Origin: Thermomonospora echinospora
Lineage (GTDB): Bacteria; Actinomycetota; Actinomycetes; Streptosporangiales; Streptosporangiaceae
DNA length: 64,000 nt
Assembly: GCF_900108175.1 (NCBI RefSeq)
Contig: NZ_FNVO01000002.1
Coordinates: 249,051-313,050, forward strand
Reading direction: 5' to 3'
In this document: positions 47,682-55,785 of the stretch, piece after piece
How positions within the stretch are numbered: the stretch's first letter is position 1
How the letters are laid out: the number at the start of each line of letters is the position of its first letter
The notes under the pieces: generated by a model
What the model saw: only the letters and a program-made list of their open reading frames with translations
Databases searched by the model: none
Told to the model about the DNA's origin: nothing
Translations under genes and position numbers: made by a program

Positions 47682-49910
47682 ATGTTCGCTGCACTCGGCC
47701 GCCTCGCGGTCCGCCGGCGGTGGCCGATCGTGGTGGCCGCGCTGGTGGTGGCCGTGCTGGGCAGTGCGCTCGGCGGCGGCGCGATGGCGCTGTTCACCGG
47801 TGGCGCGGGGTTCGTGGACCCGCGCAGCGAGAGCAACCGGGCCGACGAGCTGCTCAAGGACAACTTCCGGCACGACGGCGCGGACGTGGTCGTCGTCTAC
47901 CGCAGCACCGACGGGCGGACCGTGGACGATCCGGGGTTCGCCCGCTCGGTGCGGGACGTGGTGGCGTCCCTGCCGTCGGGCACGGTGGCCGCCGGGCGGA
48001 CCCACTGGTCGACGCGGTCGCCGGACTTCGTCTCCACCGACCGGCGCGCCACCTATGTCGCGCTGACCATGGCCGGCGCCACCGATGAGGAGCGTGCGGA
48101 CAACTACGACGAGATCAAGGACCGGCTGGAGACCGCGCCGCCGGGGCTGACCGCCACGGTCGGCGGCGGGTTGGTCTTCCCGCAGGAGATCAATCGGCTG
48201 AGCCTGGGCGACATCGTGCGCGCCGAGGTGATCACCATGCCGATCCTGCTGGTGCTGTTGGTGCTGGTGTTCCGCAGTGCGATCGCGGCCTGCCTGCCGC
48301 TGGCGATCGGCCTGCTGACCATGTTCGGCTCGCTGACCGTGCTGCGGGTGGTGACGGCGTTCGCGGACGTGTCGACCTACGCCTTCCAGATCGTCACCAT
48401 GTTGGGCCTGGGGCTGGCCATCGACTACGCGCTGTTCCTGGTCACCCGGTTCCGGGAGGAGCTGGACGGCGGGGCGGACGTGGAGCGGGCGGTGGCCCGC
48501 ACGATGGCCACCGCGGGCCGGGCGGTGGTGTTCTCCGGGCTGACGCTGGCCGCCTGCTTCCTCGGCCTGCTGATCTTCCCCCAGCTCATCTACCGGTCGA
48601 TCGGCTACGCGGGCGCGGCCGTGGTGCTGTTCGCGGTGGCGGCCACGCTGACGGTGCTGCCTGCGCTGCTGGCCATCGCCGGGCGGCGGGTGAACTCGCT
48701 GCGGGTGCCGCTGCCCCGGCCGCGCCGGCGCGCTCCGGCCGAGGCGGGCGGCCTGTGGTACCGGCTGGCACATGCGGCGATGCGCCGCCCGGTGGCGACC
48801 GTGGTGGCCATCACGGCGCTGCTGGTCTCGCTGGGTCTGCCGTTCCTGGGCGTACGGTGGGGGATCCCGGACCCGGCGCTGCTGCCGGACTCGGCCGGCA
48901 GCAAGACGGTGGCCCGGCAACTGGCCGACGACTTCGGCAACGACCCGGGCCGGACCATGACCGCCGCCGTCACCCTGCCCGGCGACGCCGCCTCGCTGCG
49001 CCCGCAGGTGCTGGAGTACGCCGGCCGGCTCGACCAGGTGGCCGGGGTCGAGAGGGTCGCGGTGACCGGTGAGAACGGCCGTGTCGTCCGGCTGACCATG
49101 CGCTACGAGTACGCCCCGACCAGCGACGAGGCCGCCCGGATGGCGCGCGGGCTGCGCGCGGTGGAGCCGCCGCGGGGAGCCGAGGCGCTGATCACCGGAC
49201 GGCCGGCCACGCTGCTGGACGTGCGCGAGGCGATCGGCGACCGGATGCCGCTGGTGGCGCTGTTCGTGGCAGCAGTGTGCTTCGTGCTGCTGTTCTGGGC
49301 GTTCGGCTCGGTACTGCTGCCGCTGAAGGCGATCGTGTTCAGCGTGCTGTCGCTGGGCGCCTCGTTCGGCGCGATCACGCTGGTGTTCCAGCACGGCTGG
49401 CTGTCGGGGGTGCTGGGGTTCACCCCGGCCGGGTGGCTTGACGTGGTGTTCCCGGTGATCATCCTGGTGATGGCCTTCGGGCTGGCGCTGGACTACGAGG
49501 TGTTCCTGGTCTCCCGGATCCGGGAGGAGTGGGACCGCACCCACGACACCCTGGAGTCGGTGGCGGCCGGTGCCCAGCGCTCGTCCCGGGTGATCACCAG
49601 CGCGGCGGCGCTGCTGCTGGTGGTGGTCGGCGGGTTCGCGCTCGGTCAGGTCGTGCTGATGAAGATGATCGGCGTTGGGCTGGTGATCGCGATCCTGGTG
49701 GACGCCACCATCGTGCGGGGGCTGCTGGTGCCGGCGACCATGCGGCTGCTGGGCCGCTGGGCGTGGTGGGCGCCCGGCCCGCTGGCCCGCTGGTGGGAGC
49801 GCCACGGATTGCGCGAGCTCTCCGCTCCTCCCTCGACGGCCGGGCCACCGGGGCCGGCCGTCCCGGCACGGCCCCACGACGGCACCGAGCCGGTGGAGAG
49901 CGTGCGATGA
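47682..49910 (+). CDS. MMPL-family RND transporter
   Basis: The 742-residue protein has 11-12 transmembrane helices in two halves, each following a large periplasmic-type loop, as in MMPL lipid or drug transporters. Family signatures include ALFLVTRFREELDGGADVERAVARTMATAGRAVVFSGLTLAACFLGLL in the first half and FGLALDYEVFLVSRIREEWDRTHDTLESV in the second. The Asp-Tyr pairs in helices 4 and 10 (IDYALFLVTR, LDYEVFLVSR) are the proton-relay residues. It probably exports a lipid, peptide or toxic compound. ATG 47682 has CGGAGGGG upstream. Confidence 0.92.
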   Translation: MFAALGRLAVRRRWPIVVAALVVAVLGSALGGGAMALFTGGAGFVDPRSESNRADELLKDNFRHDGADVVVVYRSTDGRTVDDPGFARSVRDVVASLPSGTVAAGRTHWSTRSPDFVSTDRRATYVALTMAGATDEERADNYDEIKDRLETAPPGLTATVGGGLVFPQEINRLSLGDIVRAEVITMPILLVLLVLVFRSAIAACLPLAIGLLTMFGSLTVLRVVTAFADVSTYAFQIVTMLGLGLAIDYALFLVTRFREELDGGADVERAVARTMATAGRAVVFSGLTLAACFLGLLIFPQLIYRSIGYAGAAVVLFAVAATLTVLPALLAIAGRRVNSLRVPLPRPRRRAPAEAGGLWYRLAHAAMRRPVATVVAITALLVSLGLPFLGVRWGIPDPALLPDSAGSKTVARQLADDFGNDPGRTMTAAVTLPGDAASLRPQVLEYAGRLDQVAGVERVAVTGENGRVVRLTMRYEYAPTSDEAARMARGLRAVEPPRGAEALITGRPATLLDVREAIGDRMPLVALFVAAVCFVLLFWAFGSVLLPLKAIVFSVLSLGASFGAITLVFQHGWLSGVLGFTPAGWLDVVFPVIILVMAFGLALDYEVFLVSRIREEWDRTHDTLESVAAGAQRSSRVITSAAALLLVVVGGFALGQVVLMKMIGVGLVIAILVDATIVRGLLVPATMRLLGRWAWWAPGPLARWWERHGLRELSAPPSTAGPPGPAVPARPHDGTEPVESVR

Positions 49911-50362
49911 CCCGCCTCGCCCCGCCCCGCCCGGCTGATCCGGTGCCGTCCCGGGACGGCGCGCCGGACCGGCTTCCGGTCAGCGGCTGCGCGGTCCGGC
50001 TCGGCACCGGGTCCGAGGGCCGCCCGGCCCTGGAGGTGTACGGTCCCGGCGGCGCGCTCATCGACGTGATGGTCGCCGACTCGCTCGGGGCGGCGGCGCT
50101 GCGCGGCGGCGTGCGGGGCAGGGCGGGCCGCCGGTCCGCCGAGTCGTGGGCGGTGGCCTGGGGGCATCTGCCGTACGGGCGGGACGTACCGGTCGTGCGC
50201 TTCCGCTCTGCGTGCGGGGACCGGCCGGGGGACACCGTCGTGGTGGCCGGTGCGTTCTGGGTCTCGGAGGCGTCCGGGCCCAGCCGCTCGGTCACCGTCC
50301 GGGCGGCCGGCGTCCGGACGGTGACTGCCCGGCTCTACCGGATCCCGGGGCGGTGGGCGTGA
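49907..50362 (+). CDS. Hypothetical protein coupled to MMPL gene
   Basis: The 151-residue protein starts at ATG 49907, overlapping the stop of the MMPL gene by 4 bp (ATGA). The domain at residues 30-150 is beta-rich (CAVRLGTGSEGRPALEVYGPGGALIDVMVAD, SWAVAWGHLPYGRDVPVVRFRSACGDRPGDTVVVAGAFWVSEA). I do not recognise a family. The end overlaps the convergent LuxR gene by 28 bp. Confidence 0.7.
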   Translation: MTRLAPPRPADPVPSRDGAPDRLPVSGCAVRLGTGSEGRPALEVYGPGGALIDVMVADSLGAAALRGGVRGRAGRRSAESWAVAWGHLPYGRDVPVVRFRSACGDRPGDTVVVAGAFWVSEASGPSRSVTVRAAGVRTVTARLYRIPGRWA

Positions 50363-51075
50363 TGGCGGTCGTGGGGGCGGGGGCTCGGCAGGGCGCGGGT
50401 CTGCGTGTCGGCGGGCGCGTCGGCCGCTGCACGGCCGAGCCGGGCGCCAGCCGGGGCGTCGATGAGGCCGGCGGCCACCGCCCGGTTGACGGCGTCGATC
50501 CGCGACACCGCGCCGAGCTTGCCGTAGACGTTGCGCAGGTGCCGTTTGACGGTGCCCTCGGTGATGCCGAGCCGGGTGGCGATCTGCCGGTTGCTGAGCG
50601 CCTCGGCGACATGCGCCAGGATCTGCCGCTCCCGGGCCGACAACAGCCCGTCGGCCGTGGCGGCCGGCCTGGTGAGCCCGGTCGCCGACAACACCAGGGC
50701 CAGGCCGTCCTCACCGCGCACCACCCGCCGGATGGCCGAAAGCAGATGCTCGCGGGGAATGCTCTTGTGCAGATAGCCGCAGGCCCCGGTCAGCAGCATA
50801 TGCCGGATCAGGGAAATGTCATCGTGCATCGACAGGACCAGCACCTTAATACCGGGAAAACTCCGGGTCAGCGTCCGGATCGTTTCTTCCGGGGCATGTC
50901 CCGGCATTTCCATGTCGAGCAGTACGACATCCGGCCGGTGCGCGGCGACCAGTTCGACGATCCCGTCCGCGCCGCCGGCCTGGGCGACGACATCGAAGTC
51001 GTCCTCGGCGCGCAGGGTCTCGCACAGTGCCTCACGCAATAGCGTGTGATCGTCTACTGCAATGATACGGATCAT
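50335..51075 (-). CDS. NarL/LuxR-type response regulator (second)
   Basis: The 246-residue protein has a receiver domain (MIRIIAVDDH, Asp54 in VVLLDMEMPG, LSMHDD and LHKSIPREHL) and a LuxR helix-turn-helix (LLSARERQILAHVAEALSNRQIATRLGITEGTVKRHLRNVYGKLGAVSR). The tail is His/Pro/Arg-rich. Its start lies 9 bp from the end of the sensor kinase gene, so the pair is an operon. As the regulator nearest the SARP gene, it may feed into polyketide control, but this is only inferred from position. Confidence 0.92.
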   Translation of the reverse strand: MIRIIAVDDHTLLREALCETLRAEDDFDVVAQAGGADGIVELVAAHRPDVVLLDMEMPGHAPEETIRTLTRSFPGIKVLVLSMHDDISLIRHMLLTGACGYLHKSIPREHLLSAIRRVVRGEDGLALVLSATGLTRPAATADGLLSARERQILAHVAEALSNRQIATRLGITEGTVKRHLRNVYGKLGAVSRIDAVNRAVAAGLIDAPAGARLGRAAADAPADTQTRALPSPRPHDRHHAHRPGIR

Positions 51076-51084
51076 CGCCCGTTC

Positions 51085-52245
51085 TCAGCTCGCTTCCGGT
51101 GCGCGTATCGGAATGGAGATGGTGATGCGGGTGCCGTGTCCCGGCCGGCTTTCGACGAGGTGCTCGCCGTGCAGCGCGGCGACCCGTTCCCCGAGGCCGG
51201 ACAGTCCGTTGGTCGTCCCCCGGGCGGCCACCTCCGCCAGGTCGAAACCGACTCCGTCGTCCACCACCCGGACGGCGACCTCGGCGGGGTCGACGTCGAT
51301 CCGGGCCCAGACGTTCGGCGCCGCGGCATGAGCCAGGCAGTTGCGCAGGCACTCGCGGACGACCAGGAAGAGCTCGTCGCGCAGCCGGGCCGGCAGCGCG
51401 TCCAGTTCCTCGCTGACCTGCAGGTGAACGGTGGTGCGAGGGTGGGCGAGCGCGTCGACGAACGAGCGCAGCGCCGCCTCCAGCGACCCGGCCGAGTGGG
51501 GCCGGCGGAGCCCGGCCACCAGGTCGCGGGTGTCGGCGTTGAGCTGCAGCAGCGCCGACCGCACCGCCTCCAGCCGGGCGGTGGCCGCTTCCGGACGTTC
51601 CGGACGGCCGCCGGCCAGCAGTTGCAGCAGCTCCAACTGCCGCATCGCCAGGTAGAGCGAGCCTCCGATCCGGTCGTGCACCTCACGGGCCACCTCGCGC
51701 CGCACCCGCGTCTCGATCGGCTCGGTGAGATCGGCCCGCTCGACGCGGCCGGTCCGCTCGATGCGGCCGGCCCGCTCGGCACGGCCGAACGGCTCGGCGG
51801 GGCGGCCGAGGATCTGGTGACGGCCGCCGTGCGAGGCCAGCCAGGAGGTGATCCGCCCGTGCAGCGCGACCGCGACCCTGGCCACCGTCTCGCCCTCGAT
51901 GGCCCCCTGACGTGCGCTTTCCTCCAAAGACCGCATGACCACCGCGAACAGGGTGTGGCCCGCCTCGGCCAGGCCGGGCGCGCCGACGGCGGCCCGTGGC
52001 CCGCCCCGGGCACCGCCGCAGACGCTCTGCCGCCCGGCCGGCGCGCCGGCCGGATCCTCCGGCCGGAGGGACTCCTCGATCACCCGGCGGCTCCACCGGG
52101 CGTGCCGTTCCCACAGCACGTCGTCGGCCGCCAGCGGGTTGCCGAGCTCGGCCAGCCGGCCCCTGTACCGCTCCAGGATCGCGTCGATCCGCCGGCACAC
52201 CGGGGAGGCCGGATCATCCGTTCGGGCACCGCCGCCGGTCATCAC
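51085..52245 (-). CDS. Cytoplasmic sensor histidine kinase
   Basis: The protein of up to 386 residues has no transmembrane helix. An N-terminal sensing region (RRIDAILERYRGRLAELGNPLAADDVLWERHARWSRRVIEES, helical) precedes a linker, then a dimerisation helix with His190 in REVHDRIGGSLYLAMRQLE, and an ATPase domain (VVRECLRNCLAHAAAPNVWARI, VRVVDDGVGFD, GLSGLGERVAALHG). The start is GTG 52245 or ATG 52242. The linker contains six-residue repeats (RAERAG, RIERTG, RVERAD) from 18-bp DNA units, so its length may vary. It partners with the response regulator at 50335. Confidence 0.88.
   Translation of the reverse strand: MMTGGGARTDDPASPVCRRIDAILERYRGRLAELGNPLAADDVLWERHARWSRRVIEESLRPEDPAGAPAGRQSVCGGARGGPRAAVGAPGLAEAGHTLFAVVMRSLEESARQGAIEGETVARVAVALHGRITSWLASHGGRHQILGRPAEPFGRAERAGRIERTGRVERADLTEPIETRVRREVAREVHDRIGGSLYLAMRQLELLQLLAGGRPERPEAATARLEAVRSALLQLNADTRDLVAGLRRPHSAGSLEAALRSFVDALAHPRTTVHLQVSEELDALPARLRDELFLVVRECLRNCLAHAAAPNVWARIDVDPAEVAVRVVDDGVGFDLAEVAARGTTNGLSGLGERVAALHGEHLVESRPGHGTRITISIPIRAPEAS
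51729..51784 (-). repeat. 18-bp in-frame repeats in sensor kinase linker
   Basis: Three consecutive 18-bp units of the type (C/T)CGGCCGG(T/C)CCGCTCGA encode six-residue copies (RAERAG, RIERTG, RVERAD) between the sensing and dimerisation domains of the kinase. Confidence 0.65.
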
Positions 52246-52752
52246 CGGACGCTCGGCGTTTCCGGCACGGCGGGCACTCCGACGTGCACATCACTCGCCA
52301 CTGCTCCGTCACCGATCCGCATTCCCGGAACATCCCCGTCTTCGGACGCCAGCGCAATATCACACATATTCACACCGGAACACTAAACCTGTCAACAGGT
52401 TAGGGGTCGGACACCCAAAAGAAATTTGATCATTCAACGGCTTATGGCCGGAACCGGCCTATGCGACAACTGTCACCCTCCTCGGTGTTCACCAATGAGG
52501 GCTCCGGACAGCGGATATAATCCGGGAACCAGACGACGCGGATCGTGATTCAAGAAATACGGGCAGTGGTGGCCGGGGAAGCCGGGTACCTCCTTCGGGA
52601 CATCACGCTCCACCCTTCCGGTAACCGTTATTGCGAGCCCGTCCCCGCCCTCCGTAGCTTGACCTGGCATGCGGCGCATATCGGCGCCGCTCCGGCGGGA
52701 GCCCGGCACCCCGGGCACCGCGAACACGGCCCGGAAGTGGACGGTGCAAAAC
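52246..52752. promoter_or_regulatory. Regulatory region upstream of SARP gene
   Basis: This 507-bp gap between the divergent sensor kinase and SARP genes is locally AT-richer than the rest of the window (about 52340-52460). It contains an exact palindrome AACCTGT-CA-ACAGGTT at 52386-52401, preceded by CACTA. No gene is supported; short frames here lack a good start and codon bias. It is the likely control region for entry into the polyketide cluster. Confidence 0.55.
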
Positions 52753-53562
52753 ATGACGGAATTTCGGATTCTCGGCTCGCTGGAACTCAATGCGGCCGGC
52801 GCGGTGCACCCGCTGCGCGGCCCGAAGATCGGCAAGGTGCTAGCCCTGCTGCTGGTGCACGCCAACCAGGTCGTGGATATCGACACCCTGATCGAGGAGC
52901 TGTGGGACGCCGAGCCACCGGTCACCGCGGTCAGCACGGTGCGCACGCACGTCTACCACCTGCGCCGCCGGCTGGAGCAGGTGCTGGGCCCGCACGAGGC
53001 GGAGTCCATGCTGCTCACCCGCCCCCCGGGCTACCTGCTGCGGCTGCGCGAGGACCAGTTGGACGCCGACCGGTTCGCCCGGCTGCACCGGGAGGGGCAG
53101 ACGCTGCTCGGCGAGGGGCGCGCGCAGGACGCCATGGACCGGCTCGACCAGGCCCTCGGCCTGTGGCGCGGCCAGGTGCTGGCCGACGTGGCCAAGGGCC
53201 GGCGGCTGAGCGGCCAGGCGGCGCGGCTGACCGAGCTGCGCACCCGTTGCCTGGAGCTGCGCATCGACGCCGCGATGCGGCTGGGCAGGCACCGCGAGCT
53301 GGTCCCCGACCTGCGCGACCTGGTCGCCGCCCACCCGCTCAACGAGTGGTTCCACGCCCGTCTCATCGTCGCGCTCAACAAGGCGGGCCGCCGGGGCGAG
53401 GCGCTGCGCGCCTTCCACGACCTGCGCGACGTGCTGGGCGAGGAACTCGGGCTGGAGCCCTCCGACGAGCTGCGCAGGCTACAGCGCGACATCCTGATCG
53501 GCGCGGAGGCGGTCCCGGTCAGCGCGCCGGCCGGACCGCCTCGGCGGGCCGCTCGTCCCTGA
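52753..53562 (+). CDS. SARP-family cluster-situated transcriptional activator
   Basis: The 269-residue protein has the SARP arrangement: an N-terminal OmpR-type winged helix ([48 protein letters not shown], then [21 protein letters not shown] and PPGYLLRL) and a bacterial transcriptional activation domain from about residue 100 ([63 protein letters not shown]). SARPs bind 6-7 bp direct repeats and activate antibiotic gene clusters. ATG 52753 starts the conserved domain. Its 3' end overlaps the convergent carboxylase gene by 44 bp. Confidence 0.95.
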   Translation: MTEFRILGSLELNAAGAVHPLRGPKIGKVLALLLVHANQVVDIDTLIEELWDAEPPVTAVSTVRTHVYHLRRRLEQVLGPHEAESMLLTRPPGYLLRLREDQLDADRFARLHREGQTLLGEGRAQDAMDRLDQALGLWRGQVLADVAKGRRLSGQAARLTELRTRCLELRIDAAMRLGRHRELVPDLRDLVAAHPLNEWFHARLIVALNKAGRRGEALRAFHDLRDVLGEELGLEPSDELRRLQRDILIGAEAVPVSAPAGPPRRAARP

Positions 53563-55330
53563 TCGCGCAGATGACCGCATCGGCCGGGACGGTCTGTCCC
53601 ACCTCGACGGCCAGCCCGTCGATCGTGCCGGCCCGATGCGCCACCAGCGGCTGCTCCATCTTCATCGCCTCGATGACCACGATCGGGCTGCCCTCCTGCA
53701 CCTGCTGCCCGTCGTCCACCATGACCTTGACGACGGTGCCCTGCATGGGGCTGGTGAGCGCGTCGCCACCGGCCGCCGGGGCCGGGCGCCGGGCGCCCCG
53801 GGAGCGCGCGGCGGGCCTGCCGCCCCCCGCCGACGGATCCGCGGGCCCGCCCAGCGCAGCGGGCAGCGCGACCTCCACCCGCCGCCGGTCGACCTCCACG
53901 ACCACCGTCCGCCACCCCGCTCCGGCCTGCGCGCCGCCGGCGTCCGGGGCCGGGCCGCCGGCCGGGGGGATCCCGCCGGCGAAGTCGGTCTCGATCCACC
54001 GGGTGTGCACGGTGAACGCCGGGCCGTCGGCCGCGGCGAACACGGGGTCGTCCACCACCCTGCGGTGGAAGGGCAGCACGGTCGGCACGCCCTCGACTTC
54101 GAACTCCGCCAGCGCCCGCCGGGCCCGCTCCAGCGCCTGGGCACGGTCCCGGCCGGTGACGACCAGCTTGGCGAGCATGGAGTCCCAGGCCGGGCCGATC
54201 ACCGAGCCCTCCGTCACCCCGGCGTCCACCCGGATCCCGGGCCCGGACGGCGGACGCCACCGGGTGATGGTGCCGGGCGCGGGCAGGAAGCCCCGACCCG
54301 GATCCTCGGCGTTGATCCGGAACTCGATGGAGTGTCCCCGCCGGGGCGGGTCGGCGTACCCCAGCTCCTCGCCGTCCGCGATGCGGAACATCTCGCGGAC
54401 CAGGTCGATCCCGGTGACCTCCTCGGTCACCGGGTGCTCGACCTGCAGCCGGGTGTTGACCTCCAGGAACGAGATCGTCCCGTCCCGGCCGATGAGGAAC
54501 TCGCAGGTGCCCGCGCCGACGTAGCCCGCCTCCGCCATGATCGCCATCGAGGCCCGGCGCAGCTCGGCCTCCTGCTCGTCGGTCAGGAACGGGGCGGGGG
54601 CCTCCTCGACCAGCTTCTGGTGGCGGCGCTGCAGCGAGCAGTCGCGGGTGGACACCACCACCACGTTGCCGTGCTGGTCGGCCAGGCACTGGGTCTCCAC
54701 GTGCCGGGGCCGGTCCAGGTAGCGCTCGACGAAGCACTCGCCGCGGCCGAACGCCGCGCGGGCCTCCCGTACCGCCGACTCGTACAGCTCGGGGACCTCC
54801 TCCAGGGTGCGGGCGACCTTCATGCCGCGGCCCCCGCCGCCGTACACGGCCTTGATCGCCACCGGCAGCCCGTGCTCGGCGGCGAAGGCCGCCACCTCCT
54901 CCCGGCCGATCACCGGGGCGGGGGTGCCGGCGGCCAGCGGCGCGCCGACCCGCCGGGCGATGTCGCGGGCCGCCACCTTGTCGCCGAGCGCCCGGATCGC
55001 CTCCGGCGGCGGGCCGATCCAGCGCAGCCCGGCGTCTAGCACGGCCTGGGCGAAGCCGGCGTCCTCCGACAGGAACCCGTACCCCGGATGCACCGCGTCC
55101 GCGCGGCCGTCGCGGGCGGCCCGCAGCAGCCGGGCCCGGTCGAGGTAGCTGTCGGCCGGGGTGTCGCCGCCGAGCGCGAACGCCTCGTCGGCGATCCGGA
55201 CGTGCGGGGCGTCGCGGTCCGGGTCGGCGTAGACGGCCACCGCGGTCAGCCCCGCGTCCCGGCACGCCCGCGCGATGCGGACGGCGATCTCTCCCCGGTT
55301 GGCGATCAGCACTCTGCGCACGGTGACCAC
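53519..55330 (-). CDS. Acyl-CoA carboxylase alpha subunit (biotin carboxylase-BCCP)
   Basis: The protein of about 603 residues carries a biotin carboxylase ([22 protein letters not shown] loop in [14 protein letters not shown], catalytic [25 protein letters not shown]) and a C-terminal biotinyl domain with the modified Lys557 in EAMKMEQP. It carboxylates biotin using bicarbonate and ATP for transfer to acetyl- or propionyl-CoA by the beta subunit. GTG 55330 or GTG 55321 follows GAGGAG. In aromatic polyketide clusters such as jadomycin (jadJ) a dedicated carboxylase raises the malonyl-CoA supply. That is the likely role. Confidence 0.93.
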   Translation of the reverse strand: MVTVRRVLIANRGEIAVRIARACRDAGLTAVAVYADPDRDAPHVRIADEAFALGGDTPADSYLDRARLLRAARDGRADAVHPGYGFLSEDAGFAQAVLDAGLRWIGPPPEAIRALGDKVAARDIARRVGAPLAAGTPAPVIGREEVAAFAAEHGLPVAIKAVYGGGGRGMKVARTLEEVPELYESAVREARAAFGRGECFVERYLDRPRHVETQCLADQHGNVVVVSTRDCSLQRRHQKLVEEAPAPFLTDEQEAELRRASMAIMAEAGYVGAGTCEFLIGRDGTISFLEVNTRLQVEHPVTEEVTGIDLVREMFRIADGEELGYADPPRRGHSIEFRINAEDPGRGFLPAPGTITRWRPPSGPGIRVDAGVTEGSVIGPAWDSMLAKLVVTGRDRAQALERARRALAEFEVEGVPTVLPFHRRVVDDPVFAAADGPAFTVHTRWIETDFAGGIPPAGGPAPDAGGAQAGAGWRTVVVEVDRRRVEVALPAALGGPADPSAGGGRPAARSRGARRPAPAAGGDALTSPMQGTVVKVMVDDGQQVQEGSPIVVIEAMKMEQPLVAHRAGTIDGLAVEVGQTVPADAVICAIRDERPAEAVRPAR

Positions 55331-55386
55331 ACTCTCCTCGGTGCTCGGTTTCAGGGGCCGGCGGCCGGCCCGGACGGGCGGAGGCG

Positions 55387-55620
55387 TCGTACCTGTGGGA
55401 ACGGGACCCGGACCTGTCACGCCTCAGGAATGGGACTCGGAGCTGTGGTGCCTCCAGGCACGGGACCCGACGTGCCGTACCTCAGGCACGGGACCCGACG
55501 TGCCGTACCTCAGGAACGGGACCCGGACGTGCCGTGCCTCCAGGAGTGGGACCCGGCCGTGCCGTGCCTCCAGGAGTGGGACCCGGACGTGTCGTGCCTC
55601 CAGGAGTGGGCCGCCCGGAA
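55387..55620. repeat. 28-30 bp minisatellite, eight copies
   Basis: The anchor GGGAC(C/T)CG recurs at 55403, 55432, 55462, 55490, 55518, 55548 and 55578, with a diverged copy at 55608. Spacings are 29, 30, 28, 28, 30, 30 and 30 bp. The right three to four units are exactly 30 bp and encode ten-residue repeats (SHSWRHGTAG) of the carboxylase epsilon subunit on the minus strand. The units to the left are shortened by 1-2 bp and lie beyond its stop. There are no spacers, so this is not a CRISPR array. Confidence 0.85.
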
Positions 55621-55785
55621 GCGGGGGCGGTCCCGGTCCCACCCGGCCCGCCGCGCGGTGGGGCGGGCCGCCGGCCGGGCCGGTGGGAGGGCGGCCAGGA
55701 CGGCCAGCAGCGCGGCGAGTTCTTCGTCGGACGGGGAGCCTCGCAGCACGCGCACGACGAGGGGTTCGGTGACGGGTTCGTCCAT
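55510..55785 (-). CDS. Acyl-CoA carboxylase epsilon subunit with repeat tail
   Basis: The 91-residue protein starts at ATG 55785, overlapping the beta-subunit stop (TGATG). The first 40 residues match the small epsilon subunit of actinobacterial acyl-CoA carboxylases (LVVRVLRGSPSDEELAALLAVLAAL), which binds the beta hexamer and stimulates activity. The remaining C-terminal half (RAAHSWRHDTSGSHSWRHGTAG...) is encoded by the 30-bp minisatellite and ends where a unit lost one base, creating a TGA. The tail is therefore a recent expansion of unknown effect. Confidence 0.8.
   Translation of the reverse strand: MDEPVTEPLVVRVLRGSPSDEELAALLAVLAALPPARPAARPTARRAGWDRDRPRFRAAHSWRHDTSGSHSWRHGTAGSHSWRHGTSGSRS

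Noticed and set aside
55387-55620. CRISPR array
   Set aside because: Units are 28-30 bp head to tail without unique spacers and no cas genes are nearby; it is a minisatellite.
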